In this document: positions 1 through 11,232 of the stretch, piece by piece
How positions within the stretch are numbered: position 1 is the first letter of the stretch
Layout of the letters: the number at the start of each line of letters is the position of its first letter
Notes under the pieces: model-generated
Databases searched by the model: none
The model's input: the letters and a program-made list of their open reading frames with translations, nothing else
Told to the model about the DNA's origin: nothing
Assembly: GCA_032433765.1 (NCBI GenBank)
Contig: JAVIAB010000041.1
Coordinates: forward strand, 82,521,928-82,585,927
Origin: Megaustenia siamemsis
Taxonomy: Eukaryota; Mollusca; Gastropoda; Stylommatophora; Ariophantidae
Direction of reading: 5' to 3'
DNA length: 64,000 nucleotides
Position numbers and translations under genes: made by a program

Positions 1-1592
1 TTCAGACAATAACAATCACAGTTGTTGATACATTACTTCAGACAATAACAACAATCACAGTTGTTGATACATTACTTCAGACAATAACAACAATCACAGT
101 TGTTGATACATTACTTCAGACAATAACAACAATCACAGCTGTTGATACATTACTTCAGACAATAACAATCACAGTTGTTGATACATTACTTCAGACAATA
201 ACAACAATCACAGTTGTTGATACATTACTTCAGACAATAACAACAATCACAGTTGTTGATACATTACTTCAGACAATAACAACAATCACAGCTGTTGATA
301 CATTACTTCAGACAATAACAATCACAGTTGTTGATACATTACTTCAGACAATAACAATCACAGTTGTTGATACATTACTTCAGACAATAACAACAATCAC
401 ATACAGGTGATGATACATTACTTCAGACAATAACAACAATCACATACAGGTGATGATACATTACTTCAGACAATAACAACAATCACATACAGGTGATGAT
501 ACATTACTTCAGACAATAACAATCACAGCTGTTGATACATTACTTCAGACAATAACAATCACAGCTGTTGATACATTACTTCAGACAATAACAATCACAG
601 CTGTTGATACATTACTTCAGACAATAACAATCACAGTTGTTGATACATTACTTCAGACAATAACAATCACAGTTGATACATTACTTCAGACAATAACAAT
701 CACAGCTGTTGATACATTACTTCAGACAATAACAATCACAGTTGTTGATACATTACTTCAGACAATAACAATCACAGTTGTTGATACATTACTTCAGACA
801 ATAACAATCACAGTTGTTGACACATTACTTCAGACAATAACAATCACAGCTGTTGATACATTACTTCAGACAATAACAACAATCACAGCTGTTGATACAT
901 TACTTCAGACAATAACAATCACAGTTGTTGATACATTACTTCAGACAATAACAATCACAGTTGTTGATACATTACTTCAGACAATAACAATCACAGTTGA
1001 TACATTACTTCAGACAATAACAATCACAGCTGTTGATACATTACTTCAGACAATAACAACAATCACATACAGGTGATGATACATTACTTCAGACAATAAC
1101 AACAATCACATACAGGTGATGATACATTACTTCAGACAATAACAATCACAGTTGTTGATACATTACTTCAGACAATAACAATCACAGTTGTTGATACATT
1201 ACTTCAGACAATAACAATCACAGCTGTTGACACATTACTTCAGACAATAACAATCACAGCTGTTGATACATTACTTCAGACAATAACAACAATCACATAC
1301 AGGTGATGATACATTACTTCAGACAATAACAACAATCACATACAGGTGATGATACATTACTTCAGACAATAACAACAATCACAAATAGGTGATGATACAT
1401 TGCTTCAGACAATAACAACAATCACAAATAGGTGATGATACATTGCTTCAGACAATAATCACAATAACATATAGGTGATGATACATTGCTTCAGACAATA
1501 ACAACAATCACATATAGGTGATGATACATTACTTCAGACAATAACAACAATCACATATAGGTGATGATACATTGCTTCAGACAATAACAACC
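1..1592. repeat. Minisatellite, 36/39-bp unit
   Basis: About 43 head-to-tail copies of a unit containing GATACATTACTTCAGACAAT. Copies differ by a CAA triplet (36 or 39 bp), by TTG/CTG in the GTTGTTG part, and by a variant half reading ATACAGGTGATG. The array enters from the left edge of the window. I see no gene in it. Confidence 0.95.
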
Positions 1593-1596
1593 CCTT

Positions 1597-1862
1597 GCTG
1601 CAGCTGAACATGGATGAACAAAGTAGACTTTTAGAGCTGAACATGGATGAACAAAGTAGACTTTTAGAGCTGAACATGGATAAACAAAGTAGACTTTTAG
1701 AGCTGAACATGGATAAACAAAGTAGACTTTTAGAGCTGAACATGGATAAACAAAGTAGACTTTTAGAGCTGAACATGGATAAACAAAGTAGACTTTTAGA
1801 GCTGAACATGGATAAACAAAGTAGACTTGTAAAACTGAGCATTAATGGACAAGACAGACTTT
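1597..1862. repeat. Minisatellite, 33-bp unit
   Basis: Eight copies of a 33-bp unit containing GCTGAACATGGATAAACAAA. Because 33 is a multiple of three, both strands show open frames with an 11-residue period. These are repeat artefacts and not evidence of a protein. Confidence 0.92.
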
Positions 1863-1865
1863 AAA

Positions 1866-2196
1866 ATATTGACTGAAAGTGTTGATGAAGCAATACCTGT
1901 ACATTGACTGAAAGTGTTGATGAAGCAATACCTGTACATTGACTGAAAGTGTTGATGAAGCAATAACTGTACATTGACTGAAAGTGTTGATGAAGCAATA
2001 TCTGTACATTGACTGAAAGTGTTGATGAAGCAATATCTGTACATTGACTGAAAGTGTTGATGAAGCAATAACTGTACATTGACTGAAAGTGTTGATGAAG
2101 AAGCAATATCTGTACATTGACTGAAAGTGTTGATGAAGCAATATCTGTACATTGACTGAAAGTGTTGATGAAGCAATATCTGTACATTGACTGAAA
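1866..2196. repeat. Minisatellite, 35-bp unit
   Basis: Nine to ten copies of a 35-bp unit containing GACTGAAAGTGTTGATGAAG. The period is not a multiple of three, so several overlapping minus-strand frames stay open together. The array lies just downstream of the proposed last exon of the GTSF1-like gene, whose 3' UTR may run towards it. Confidence 0.93.
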
Positions 2197-2421
2197 GCTG
2201 CCAGTGATTCATAACAGACTGCTTGTGCCAAGACCAGGAAACCACAACTGTCTAGATCATAGTCCTCCTCTTTGTAGTGTTCCTAGAAACAGACTACTAG
2301 CCTGGTCAAGTGAGGCGGGATCCAGAGGGAAGGCAAGCCATAAATGCTATGCTGAAGCCTGTTGTGTTGGCATAAAGATGACGTCTGACAGTCATTCATA
2401 GCATAATGCATCTACAGCCAC

Positions 2422-2471
2422 TCAATGTCTTCTCAGGAGAGGCCCATGAAGAGGAGCATTTGTTCCTTGAG
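2422..2471 (-). CDS. GTSF1-like exon 4: C-terminus (tentative)
   Basis: A strong polypyrimidine tract (CTTCCTTCCTCTCCC) and CAACAG precede 2471. The phase-1 continuation encodes 16 residues, beginning with a junction Ala and ending LLRRH, then TGA. The intron is only 125 nt. The choice rests on splice-site quality and phase, so a different terminal exon is possible. Confidence 0.5.
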
Positions 2472-5400
2472 CTGTTGGTGAACACAAGGGAGAGGAAGGA
2501 AGATATGATTGTTTCATTCTGTGAATGTCAAGACTGTCGAACATCCAGACCAGAAATCACAAGATTGTGAACCCAAACTGAAGATGTCATAGCTACCTGT
2601 GTCCCAGCTCTCCTGATCATCACAAGTGCCCTTAACACTGTCTCTGTACCTGGGCAGATCTGTGTACCCCTTCTTTATTGGAGTGTTTGTGCCCATAAGA
2701 ATCTTGTGGAAGGATTCTGCAAAACAAAACCTCAGATTTTAGATGCAGACCATAATTATTGTTCATGTGAGTTCATGGTGAAATGATCAAGTTCAAACTG
2801 AAGGAAAGCAAAATAGACAAATATGTCTAAAACAAATCATAAATTATGTCAAGAAAAAAAGGCATTCTGAACAACCAGAGACCACATACAGTCATCAGAG
2901 ACATACAACATCTTGTCAGGGAAATATCCCATTATTATCTTCACTTTGTTGACCTGCCACAGACTCTCAACTTCAACTAGATCTTTTCTATAAGAGAATA
3001 CTCAGCAAACTAAACCATACAAGAGAAAAATCCTTAGCAGAGGAAACTAATACAATCATTTCTATAAGAGAATACTCAGCAAACTAAAACATACAAGAGA
3101 AAAATCCTTCGCAGAGGAAACTAATACAATCATTTCTATAAGAGAATACTCAGCAAACTAAAACATACAAGAGAAAAATCCTTCGCAGAGGAAACTAATA
3201 CAATCATTTCTATAAGAGAATACTCAGCAAACTAAAACATACAAGAGAAAAATCCTTCGCAGAGGAAACTAATACAATCATTTCTATAAGAGTGCTGACA
3301 ACACACTAGGTGTGGTCTAGTATCAGATACATAGCAACACATTCATGTCATGTATGCTAGACCTACTAGTGGTATCAAACACACTAGGTGTGGTCTAGTA
3401 TCAGATACATAGCAACACATTCATGTCATGTATGCTAGACCTACTAGTGGTATCAAACACACTAGGTGTGGTCTAGTATCAGATACATAGCAACACATTC
3501 ATGTCTTGTATGCTAGACCTACTAGTGGTATCAAACACACTAGGTGTGGTCTAGTATCAGATACATAGCAACACATTCATGTCATGTATGCTAGACCTAC
3601 TAGTGGTATCAAACACACTAGGTGTGGTCTAGTATCAGATACATAGCAACACATTCATGTCATATATGCTAGACCTACTAGTGGTATCAAACACACTAGG
3701 TGTGGTCTAGTATCAGATACATAGCAACACATTCATGTCTTGTATGCTAGACCTACTAGTGGTATCAAACACACTAGGTGTGGTCTAGTATCAGATACAT
3801 AGCAACACATTCATGTCATATATGCTAGACCTACTAGTGGTATCAAACACACTAGGTGTGGTCTAGTATCAGATACATAGCAACACATTCATGTCATGTA
3901 TGCTAGACCTACTAGTGATATCAAACACACTTGGTGTGGTCTAGTATCAGATACATAGCAACACATTCATGTCATATATGCTAGACCTACTAGTGGTATC
4001 AAACACACTAGGTGTGGTCTAGTATCAGATACATAGCAACACATTCATGTCATATATGCTAGACCTACTAGTGGTATCAAACACACTAGGTGTGGTCTAG
4101 TATCAGATACATAGCAACACATTCATGTCATATATGCTAGACCTACTAGTGGTATCAAACACACTAGGTGTGGTCTAGTATCAGATACATAGCAACACAT
4201 TCATGTCATATATGCTAGACCTACTAGTGGTATCAAACACACTAGGTGTGGTCTAGTATCAGATACATAGCAACACATTCATGTCATATATGCTAGACCT
4301 ACTAGTGGTATCAAACACACTAGGTGTGGTCTAGTATCAGATACATAGCAACACATTCATGTCCTGTATGCTAGACCTACTAGTGGTATCAAACACACTT
4401 GGTGTGGTCTAGTATCAGATACATAGCAACACATTCATGTCATATATGCTAGACCTACTAGTGGTATCAAACACACTAGGTGTGGTCTAGTATCAGATAC
4501 ATAGCAACACATTCATGTCATATATGCTAGACCTACTAGTGGTATCAAACACACTAGGTGTGGTCTAGTATCAGATACATAGCAACACATTCATGTCATG
4601 TATGCTAGACCTACTAGTGGTATCAAACACACTTGGTGTGGTCTAGTATCAGATACATAGCAACACATTCATGTCATATATGCTAGACCTACTAGTGGTA
4701 TCAAACACACTAGGTGTGGTCTAGTATCAGATACATAGCAACACATTCATGTCATATATGCTAGACCTACTAGTGGTATCAAACACACTAGGTGTGGTCT
4801 AGTATCAGATACATAGCAACACATTCATGTCATGTATGCTAGACCTACTAGTGGTATCAAACACACTTGGTGTGGTCTAGTATCAGATACATAGCAACAC
4901 ATTCATGTCATATATGCTAGACCTACTAGTGGTATCAAACACACTAGGTGTGGTCTAGTATCAGATACATAGCAACACATTCATGTCATGTATGCTAGAC
5001 CTACTAGTGGTATCAAACACACTAGGTGTGGTCTAGTATCAGATACATAGCAACACATTCATGTCATATATGCTACACCTACTAGTGGTATCAAACACAC
5101 TAGGTGTGGTCTAGTATCAGATACATAGCAACACATTCATGTCATGTATGCTAGACCTACTAGTGGTATCAAACACACTAGGTGTGGTCTAGTATCAGAT
5201 ACATAACAACACATTCATGTCATGTATGCTAGACCTACTAGTGGTATCAAACACACTAGGTGTGGTCTAGTATCAGATACATAGCAACACATTCATGTCA
5301 TGTATGCTAGACCTACTAGTGGTATCAAACACACTAGGTGTGGTCTAGTATCAGATACATAACAACACATTCATGTCTTGTATGCTAGACCTACTAGTGG

Positions 5401-7609
5401 TATCAAACACACTAGGTGTGGTCTAGTATCAGATACATAACAACACATTCATGTCTTGTATGCTAGACCTACTAGTGGTATCAAACACACTAGGTGTGGT
5501 CTAGTATCAGATACATAACAACACATTCATGTCTTGTATGCTAGACCTACTAGTGGTATCAAACACACTAGGTGTGGTCTAGTATCAGATACATAGCAAC
5601 ACATTCATGTCAAATATGCTAGTGGTACCAAACACCTGAGAAATTTTAGAAAAATATAAAGAAAAAAAGGTACGTTTAATGCTTTACGTAATAAGTGAAC
5701 AACACAAATTAGAACAACATTTCGGCAAGAACGAACATACAACACAAACACATATATATATATTTAAAATAACAAAAAAAAATTTTTAAATAATCATTTT
5801 GAAATAGAATGAGAATTAAATTATTGATTAATTTAAATACATATCTGTGTTTGTTCTTGCTGAAGGCCTATTGAGCCGAAACGTTGTAATTTGTGTTATC
5901 CACTTACTATGTAAAGCTTGAACCACACCGTTGTTTGTGCTCATTTCTCCTTACAATGAGCTTGACTGCAGCTTCACAGTTCTTTGCTTGAGCCAAACAG
6001 TACCAAACAGAGCAAGCAAGAACTCCATGAACACACAACTCTTACCACTAGAAAGATCTCGCTCCAGTAAGACTCTGTGAGGACAGTGAAGCATATGGTA
6101 CATCAGCTCAGCTTTCTTCACCTCATGGGTGGCATCAAATGGGCACACCACCAAGTCCATGTTTGGGAAGTTCTGCATGGACAGCCAGTGAGAGAACTGC
6201 TTACTTATGAGGCAAGCACAGAAATTAAACTAACACATTTGTTATCACAGGCTTGTGACCAGCCGTGACAGATTAGAATTGTTGTCACATGTACAATAAC
6301 AACAATAAAAGAATGACAAATTAGAACATTTTGTTGGGCTAAGTTGGACAAGCAGCAAATAATAGAATGACAAGGTTTTAGTGGAAATAATTGAGAAAAA
6401 TAATTAAAAGCTGCAAATCGCTGCTTTTGGGCAGCTACATCATCAAATCCTTTTTTCTCCCGTTGTTGACATGAAATCCATTTTTCCCAATCCGGCTGAT
6501 GACATCATCAAATCCATTTTTTTCTCCAGTCATTGTGAAATCATTGAATCCATTTGTACTCAATCTATGGTGCCCCATAAAATCATTTATTTCTCCAGTC
6601 ATCGACATCATCAAATCTATTATTTCTTCAGTCATTGACATCATCAAATCTATTATTTCTTCAGTCATTGACATCATCAAATCTATTATTTCTTCAGTCA
6701 TTGACATCATCAAATCTATTATTTCTTCAGTCATTGACATCATCAAATCTATTATTTCTTCAGTCATTGACATCATCAAATCTATTATTTTTCCAGCCAT
6801 TAACATCAAATCTATTTTCCTCCCATCTCTATCTTATACCATTCACTGGGTAGAAGAGAGAGTAGAAACATCAAATGTCAGACAACACAGAGTAGAAACA
6901 AATGTCAGACAACACAAAGCAGAAACATCAAATGTCAGACAACACAGAGCAGAAACAAATGTCAGAGAACACACAGCAGAAACATCAAATGTCAGACAAC
7001 ACAGAGCAGAAACAAATGTCAGACAACACAGAGCAGAAACAAATGTCAGAGAACACACAGCAGAAACATCAAATGTCAGACAACACAGAGCAGAAACAAA
7101 TGTCAGACAACACAGAGCAGAAACAAATGTCAGACAACACAGAGCAGAAACATCAAATGTCAGAGAACACAGAGCAGAAACAACAAATGTCAGACAACAC
7201 AGAGCAGAAACAAATGTCAGACAACACAAAGCAGAAACATCAAATGTCAGAGAACACACAGCAGAAACAACAAATGTCAGACAACACAGAGCAGAAACAA
7301 ATGTCAGACAACACAGAGCAGAAACAAATGTCAGACAACACAGAGCAGAAACAAATGTCAGACAACACAAAGCAGAAACATCAAATGTCAGACAACACAA
7401 AGCAGAAACAAATATCAGACAACACAAAGCAGAAACATCAAATGTCAGAGAACACACAGCAGAAACATCAAGCAATGAAAATCACAAATACAGAGGAAGC
7501 ATATGCCCAAGCTTACTTTTCTGCATTTCATGAGATGGTAGGGCATCTTGATGGCAGATATCAGGTGAGAGTTATTGTAAGGGCACTCCATGAGCTCATG
7601 ACTATCCAT
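2422..7609 (-). CDS. GTSF1-like CHHC zinc-finger protein, four-exon gene
   Basis: Spliced model: 7609-7517, 6172-6046, 2716-2597 and 2471-2422, 390 nt for 129 residues. Every junction keeps frame (phases 0, 1, 1) and has GT/AG borders. Two CHHC fingers, each C-x5-H-x9-H-x3-C, are visible: finger 1 at about residues 9-29 (starting CPYNNSH, ending YHLMKC) and finger 2 at about residues 41-61 (CPFDATH to YHMLHC). Two tandem fingers of exactly this spacing, with CRK+N between them and an acidic, Trp-containing tail (DDQESWD), are the layout of gametocyte-specific factor 1 and its relatives. These are known from flies and mammals to assist PIWI proteins in transposon silencing. The length is a little below the mammalian protein (about 150-167 aa). 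The ATG at 7609 has A at -3 and G at +4; a possible acceptor directly before it means a 5' UTR exon may exist. No poly(A) signal was found. The first two exons are firm, the third likely, the fourth tentative. Confidence 0.85.
2597..2716 (-). CDS. GTSF1-like exon 3: acidic tail
   Basis: The acceptor is a T-rich tract ending TTTTGCAG at 2717, and the donor is CACAG|GTAGCT at 2596. The 120 nt (phase 1 to phase 1) continue the frame of exon 2 with a junction Glu codon. They encode a Lys/Tyr-rich stretch followed by CDDQESWDT. The preceding intron (2717-6045) contains about 30 copies of a 78-bp repeat. The match is by frame, splice sites and tail composition, because this region diverges in the family. 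Confidence 0.72.
2985..3292. repeat. Minisatellite, 74-bp unit (intronic)
   Basis: About four copies of a 74-bp unit containing CTATAAGAGAATACTCAGCA, inside intron 2 of the GTSF1-like gene. Copies 2-4 are almost identical, while the first has AAACCATAC in place of AAAACATAC. Bases 2720-2984, before it, are unique intron sequence in which I see nothing. Confidence 0.93.
3300..5625. repeat. Minisatellite, 78-bp unit (intronic)
   Basis: About 30 highly uniform copies of a 78-bp unit with ACTAGGTGTGGTCTAGTATC and the partly self-complementary CTAGACCTACTAGTGG. The main variation is ATGTATG/ATATATG/TTGTATG after ATTCATGTC. It fills most of intron 2 of the GTSF1-like gene. No open frame of note. 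Confidence 0.95.
5675..5925. repeat. Imperfect inverted repeat with CCGAAACGTT core
   Basis: The left arm (about 5680-5750, from TTTACGTAATAAGTGAACAA) and right arm (about 5845-5925, ending ACTTACTATGTAAAGC) are reverse complements over about 70 bp, separated by AT-rich sequence. The right arm has CTGAAGGCCTATTGAG before CCGAAACGTTG; the left arm lacks that piece. The CTGAAG...CCGAAACGT pattern resembles sequences at Penelope-like element ends and hammerhead-like motifs. The class is unproven. Confidence 0.55.
6046..6172 (-). CDS. GTSF1-like exon 2: CHHC finger 2
   Basis: A pyrimidine-rich tract ending CATGCAG precedes the exon, and a GTAAGA donor follows it. The 127 nt encode NFPNMDLVVCPF... 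through ...LERDLSS plus one base. The second finger has Cys, His, His and Cys at the same spacing as finger 1. The intron before it (6173-7516) is mostly 33-bp and 27/30-bp minisatellites. Confidence 0.87.
6590..6800. repeat. Minisatellite, 33-bp unit (intronic)
   Basis: About six copies of a 33-bp unit containing TTGACATCATCAAATCTATT, in intron 1 of the GTSF1-like gene. A diverged region with related words (CATCATCAAATCCATTTTT) precedes it from about 6440. Bases 6200-6430 are unique intron sequence with nothing recognisable. Confidence 0.92.
6858..7475. repeat. Minisatellite, 27/30-bp unit (intronic)
   Basis: About 22 copies of a unit containing AGCAGAAACAAATGTCAGA. A CAT or CAA triplet makes it 27 or 30 bp, so three frames stay open on both strands (344, 242 and 210 codons). 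These frames run into exon 1 of the GTSF1-like gene in antisense and are repeat artefacts. Confidence 0.93.
7517..7609 (-). CDS. GTSF1-like exon 1: start codon and CHHC finger 1
   Basis: This 93-nt exon encodes 31 residues from MDSHELMECPY to MKCRK and ends on a codon boundary at an AAA|GTAAGC donor (7516-7515). The in-frame stop upstream lies about 24 nt before the ATG. It contains the whole first finger: Cys9, His15, His25 and Cys29. Confidence 0.85.
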
Positions 7610-7734
7610 ACTGAGACAGTGAACACCTGATCAAGAACAAGTCAAACATTTGATTGTCAACATGCCTGACACACAAACTTGGATATCAACATTCATGTGG
7701 AAACGAGTAAACTTTACATTGATTCACATCCCAG

Positions 7735-8725
7735 ATATAAGACATGGGTAATAGCTACTTCAGACATGGGTAATAGCTACTTTACTTCAGACATGGGTAA
7801 TAGCTACTACAGACATGGGTAATAGCTACTACAGACATGGGTTATAGCTACTTTACTTCAGACATGGGTAATAGCTACTTTACTTCAGACATGGGTTATA
7901 GCTTACTTTACTTCAGACATGGGTAATAGCTACTTTACTTCAGACATGGGTAATAGCTACTACAGACATGGGTAATAGCTACTACAAACATGGGTAATAG
8001 CTACTTTACTTCAGACATGGGTAATAGCTATTACAGACATGGGTAATAGCTACAGACATGGGTAATAGCTACTTTACTTTAGACATGGGTAATAGCTACT
8101 TTACTTTAGACATGGGTAATAGCTACTTTACTTTAGACATGGGTAATAGCTACTTTACTTTAGACATGGGTAATAGCTACTACAGACATGGGTAATAGCT
8201 ACTTTACTTTAGACATGGGTAATAGCTACTTTACTTTAGACATGGGTAATAGCTACTTTACTTTAGACATGGGTAATAGCTATTACAGACATGGGTAATA
8301 GCTACTACAGACATGGGTAATAGCTACTTTACTTCAGACATGGGTAATAGCTACTTTACTTTAGACATGGGTAATAGCTACTTTACTTTAGACATGGGTA
8401 ATAGCTACTACAGACATGGGTAATAGCTACTACAGACATGGGTAATAGCTACTTTACTTCAGACATGGGTAATAGCTACTTTACTTTCTATCTATCTATT
8501 GAGTGAAAAACTTTACTTTAGACATGGGTAATAGCTACTTTACCTCAGACATGGGTTATAGCTACTTCAGACGAGGGTAACAGCTATTTCAGACGAGGGT
8601 AACCGCTACTTCAGATGAGGGTAACAGCTATTTCAGACGAGGGTAACAGCTACTTCAGATGAGGGTAACAGCTATTTCAGACGAGGGTAACAGCTACTTC
8701 AGATGAGGGTAACAACTATTTCAGA
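7735..8725. repeat. Minisatellite, 20/27-bp unit
   Basis: About 40 copies of ACATGGGTAATAGCTACT followed by TACTTCAG or TACTTTAG; short units lack that second part. From about 8567 the unit changes to a related one with GAGGGTAACAGCTA. It starts about 120 bp upstream of the proposed GTSF1-like start codon. Confidence 0.93.
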
Positions 8726-8739
8726 GAGGAGACATGCAC

Positions 8740-8871
8740 AAATATGTGAAGCTGTAATAAAATAGATGACAGGGTAGGTGGTGACACAAACTAATAAAGA
8801 AGACTGGGCCAGAGCTTGAAAGTTGGACTCAGTGATGGTCTTCTGTAGGGACTCAAGGAGATAGAGAGTGT
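8740..8871 (-). other. Possible orphan exon or coding relic
   Basis: On the minus strand an acceptor-like TTATAAGCAG precedes an open frame reading TLYLLESLQKTITESNFQ and on to ALAQSS, which has the look of helical protein sequence. No convincing donor is seen. I do not recognise the protein. It could belong to a gene upstream of the GTSF1-like gene, be a relic, or be chance. Confidence 0.25.
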
Positions 8872-8947
8872 CTGCTTATAAGCAAAAGTGATAGTGTGAA
8901 CACAGGTACATATACATATGTAAATATAGACATGCATGTACCTATTT

Positions 8948-9030
8948 GAGAGCAGCGATAGCTCAGTAGTTAGTGAACTGGACTACAAAGGACAAGAGGT
9001 AGGGTCGATCCCAACCGACGGCTTCCGGTT
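8948..9030 (+). mobile_element. SINE-1 copy a, tRNA-like 5' half
   Basis: The tRNA-derived head (ATAGCTCAGTAGTTAGTGAA as box A region, GGGTCGATCCC as box B) ends at CTTCCGGTT, where LINE A interrupts it. The 3' half resumes at 11233. The 12-bp flanking repeat ATGTAYCTATTT at 8936-8947 and 11418-11429 (one mismatch) marks the original SINE insertion. Confidence 0.85.
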
Positions 9031-9160
9031 CTATCTATCTATCTATTGACATTTTGAGCCGTAGCCGGCCCATAGGGCGTAGACCAAGATACACCTTCTC
9101 CTATCTGAATTTTTGTTCTAGCAGTTTTCAATTCTTTTAAAGATATTTTATCAAATCTCG

Positions 9161-10096
9161 CTATTTGTCTCTGTTCTGTGCAAGCAGCTCTATCTCATTG
9201 AGGGAGCCGAATCCTGCTGCTCTTGCCTCTCTCATCAATGTTCTTCTCAGTGTCTCCCTGGGTCTTCCTCTTTTTCTCTTACCTGTTGTTTCCCACTTGA
9301 GGGCTTGCTTTGCTATTCGGTTATTATCTCTTCTCATCACATGTCCAACAAATGACCATCGTCTTTTCTTTATTACTGAAGATATTAGTGGTTGATTGGC
9401 GATTTCTCTAATTTCCTCGTTTGTTTTGAATTCGTTCCACGCTATACCAAGTATTTTCCTTAGACATTTATTTTCGAATGCGTTCAACTTTGTTTCTATA
9501 TCTCTTGTTGTTTTCCAGCTTTCACACGCATACATTAGGGTTGATAGTACATTTGATTTGAATAGCCTAAGTTTTGTGTTTGTGCTGATGAATTTTGATT
9601 TCCACAACTTTTCATGGCTTCTGAAAGACATTGCTGCTTTAGCTATTCTGATTCTAATTTCTTTGCTTGTATCCCCTTCTCGATCAATGTGACTTCCAAG
9701 ATAGATAAAGTGATTGATCTCTTCTACTGGTTTGTTTTCCATATATATTTTGTCCTCTGTTGGAATTAAACTTTTCATGACTTTAGTCTTTTCATGATTG
9801 ATCTCAAGCCCAATTTTGCTGGCTATTGGTGATAGTTCATTTGTGTTTTCCTGCATCGTTTTTATCTGACTGCTGATGATAACTATGTCATCAGCAAAGT
9901 CGAGGTCCTCCAAATGGTCTCCTTGTATCCATTCGATGCCTTTATTACCAGTGCAGCATTTCTTCATTATGAAGTCCATAACAACTCCAAATAACAAGGG
10001 TGATAAAATACATCCTTGTTTAACCCCAGTTTCTATTGGGAAACATTTGCTCAGTCCTTCCTCTGTTCGAACTGCACATTTGTAACCATCATACAT
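9161..10096 (-). pseudogene. LINE A reverse transcriptase, C-terminal half
   Basis: A 311-codon frame holding RT palm and thumb: GVKQGCILSPLLF at about residues 24-36, the catalytic FADD at 67-70, the LGSHID block, YACESW, and a basic GKRKRGRPRETLRRTL tail ending in the LAQNRDK motif. The N-terminal half of RT lies in other frames at 10100-10640 (RWKKG and LPKKG-like blocks, EEQAGFRKG). It is a fragment of LINE A and not a host gene. Confidence 0.88.
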
Positions 10097-10279
10097 GTCT
10101 TTGATAATATTTATGATTTTTGATGGTAAGCCATATTACTTCAGAATTTTCCACAAAGAATCTCTATGAATACCATCAAATGCTTTTTTGAAGTCGATGA
10201 AGTTAAGTACAAAAGGATTTTGCTATTCAGTGTGTTCCTCCAATATAAGTCGTAGAGTGAAAATGTGGTCAAGGCAGCT

Positions 10280-10936
10280 TCACCCTTTTCTAAACCCAGC
10301 CTGTTCTTCACGCATTACTGTATCTATTGAATCCTTTATTCTATTTTGGATGATTTTGCAGAATAACTTTGAGGCAACTGACAAAAGTGTCACGCCTCTC
10401 CAGTTGTTACAATCTCTAAGATTGCCCTTTTTTGGAATCTTAACAATGATTCCTTTTTTCCATTTATGAGGCGTCTTCTCTGTTTTCCAAATGATGTTGA
10501 ACATTTTTTGGAGATGTATTAGATTATGGCTATCAATTGCCTTGAGGATCTCAGCTGTTAACTTATCCTCTCCAGCAGCCTTGTTATTGGCCATAAGCTT
10601 TAAGGTGTGTTCTATTTCGCTCAAGGTGAAGTCATCTAAATTTACATCTAATTCTGCTGCTGGTGTTTCAGCTTCAAAATCTATTAAACTGTAGGGCAGT
10701 GGACGGTTAAGAATTTCTTTGAAGTGTTCCGCCTAATGGGCATTTATGTCTGTGCTTGTTGTTAGCATTAATCCAGATTTGTCCAGAATTGGTGTTCCAC
10801 TGGATGTATAAGTGTTTGTCAGCATCTTTTGTACAGTATAAAGAGTTCTACTGTCTCCTGTAATTGCAGCTGTCTCTGCTTTCTCTGCCAAATTGTCTAT
10901 ATAAGCTCTTGTATCTCTTCTTGCTGAACTTTTCAC
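10280..10936 (-). pseudogene. LINE A linker and RT N-terminal half, broken
   Basis: Frames at 10280-10624 and 10733-10936 carry the pre-RT linker (LMANNKAAGEDKLTAEILK, IPKKGNLRDCNNWRGVTLLS, EEQAGFRKG). Stops and a frameshift separate them from each other and from the downstream RT part. Order and strand match 9161-10096. Confidence 0.8.
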
Positions 10937-11232
10937 TTTGTTGTCTAATTCTTTTTGTATGCTGCTTTTGCCAGGACCTTTCCAAGATCTGTCTTTACAT
11001 TAGTCATGGCTCTCTTCGCTTCTCTTCTTTCTTTGATGTATTTCCACGTGGTGTCTGAAATCCAAGCTCATTTTTCCATTTTCTTCAGTCCGGCACTTGC
11101 TTCTGCTGCTGTCATTAGTATTTTGCTCTGTGAGACCCACATTTCATTGATATCTAACGTCTATTTCACCGAGTGCTGTATAACAATTACTTAGCTCTAT
11201 GTTAAACTTTTCCTTTATGGCTTCATCTTTCA

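Larger units (their letters stand above)
9031..11232 (-). mobile_element. LINE A, 5'-truncated, inserted in a SINE
   Basis: A non-LTR retrotransposon read on the minus strand: the linker before RT, most of the reverse transcriptase and the C-terminal region, then a short 3' UTR with ACGCCCTATGGGCCGGC and a (GATA)n tail at 9031-9046. The endonuclease end is missing. Near 10150-10290 stops and frame breaks split the RT, so this copy is dead. Short 3' UTRs ending in simple repeats are typical of RTE-type LINEs, to which I tentatively assign it. It shares its 3' end with the copy at 14189-15167. Confidence 0.9.

Noticed and set aside
1..1592. CRISPR array
   Set aside because: Units are contiguous with no unique spacers, and the DNA is eukaryotic. 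The same holds for the other arrays.
6499..7630. Plus frames of 344 and 242 codons, minus frame of 210 codons
   Set aside because: They come from the 33-bp and 27/30-bp arrays and are antisense or intronic to the GTSF1-like gene.
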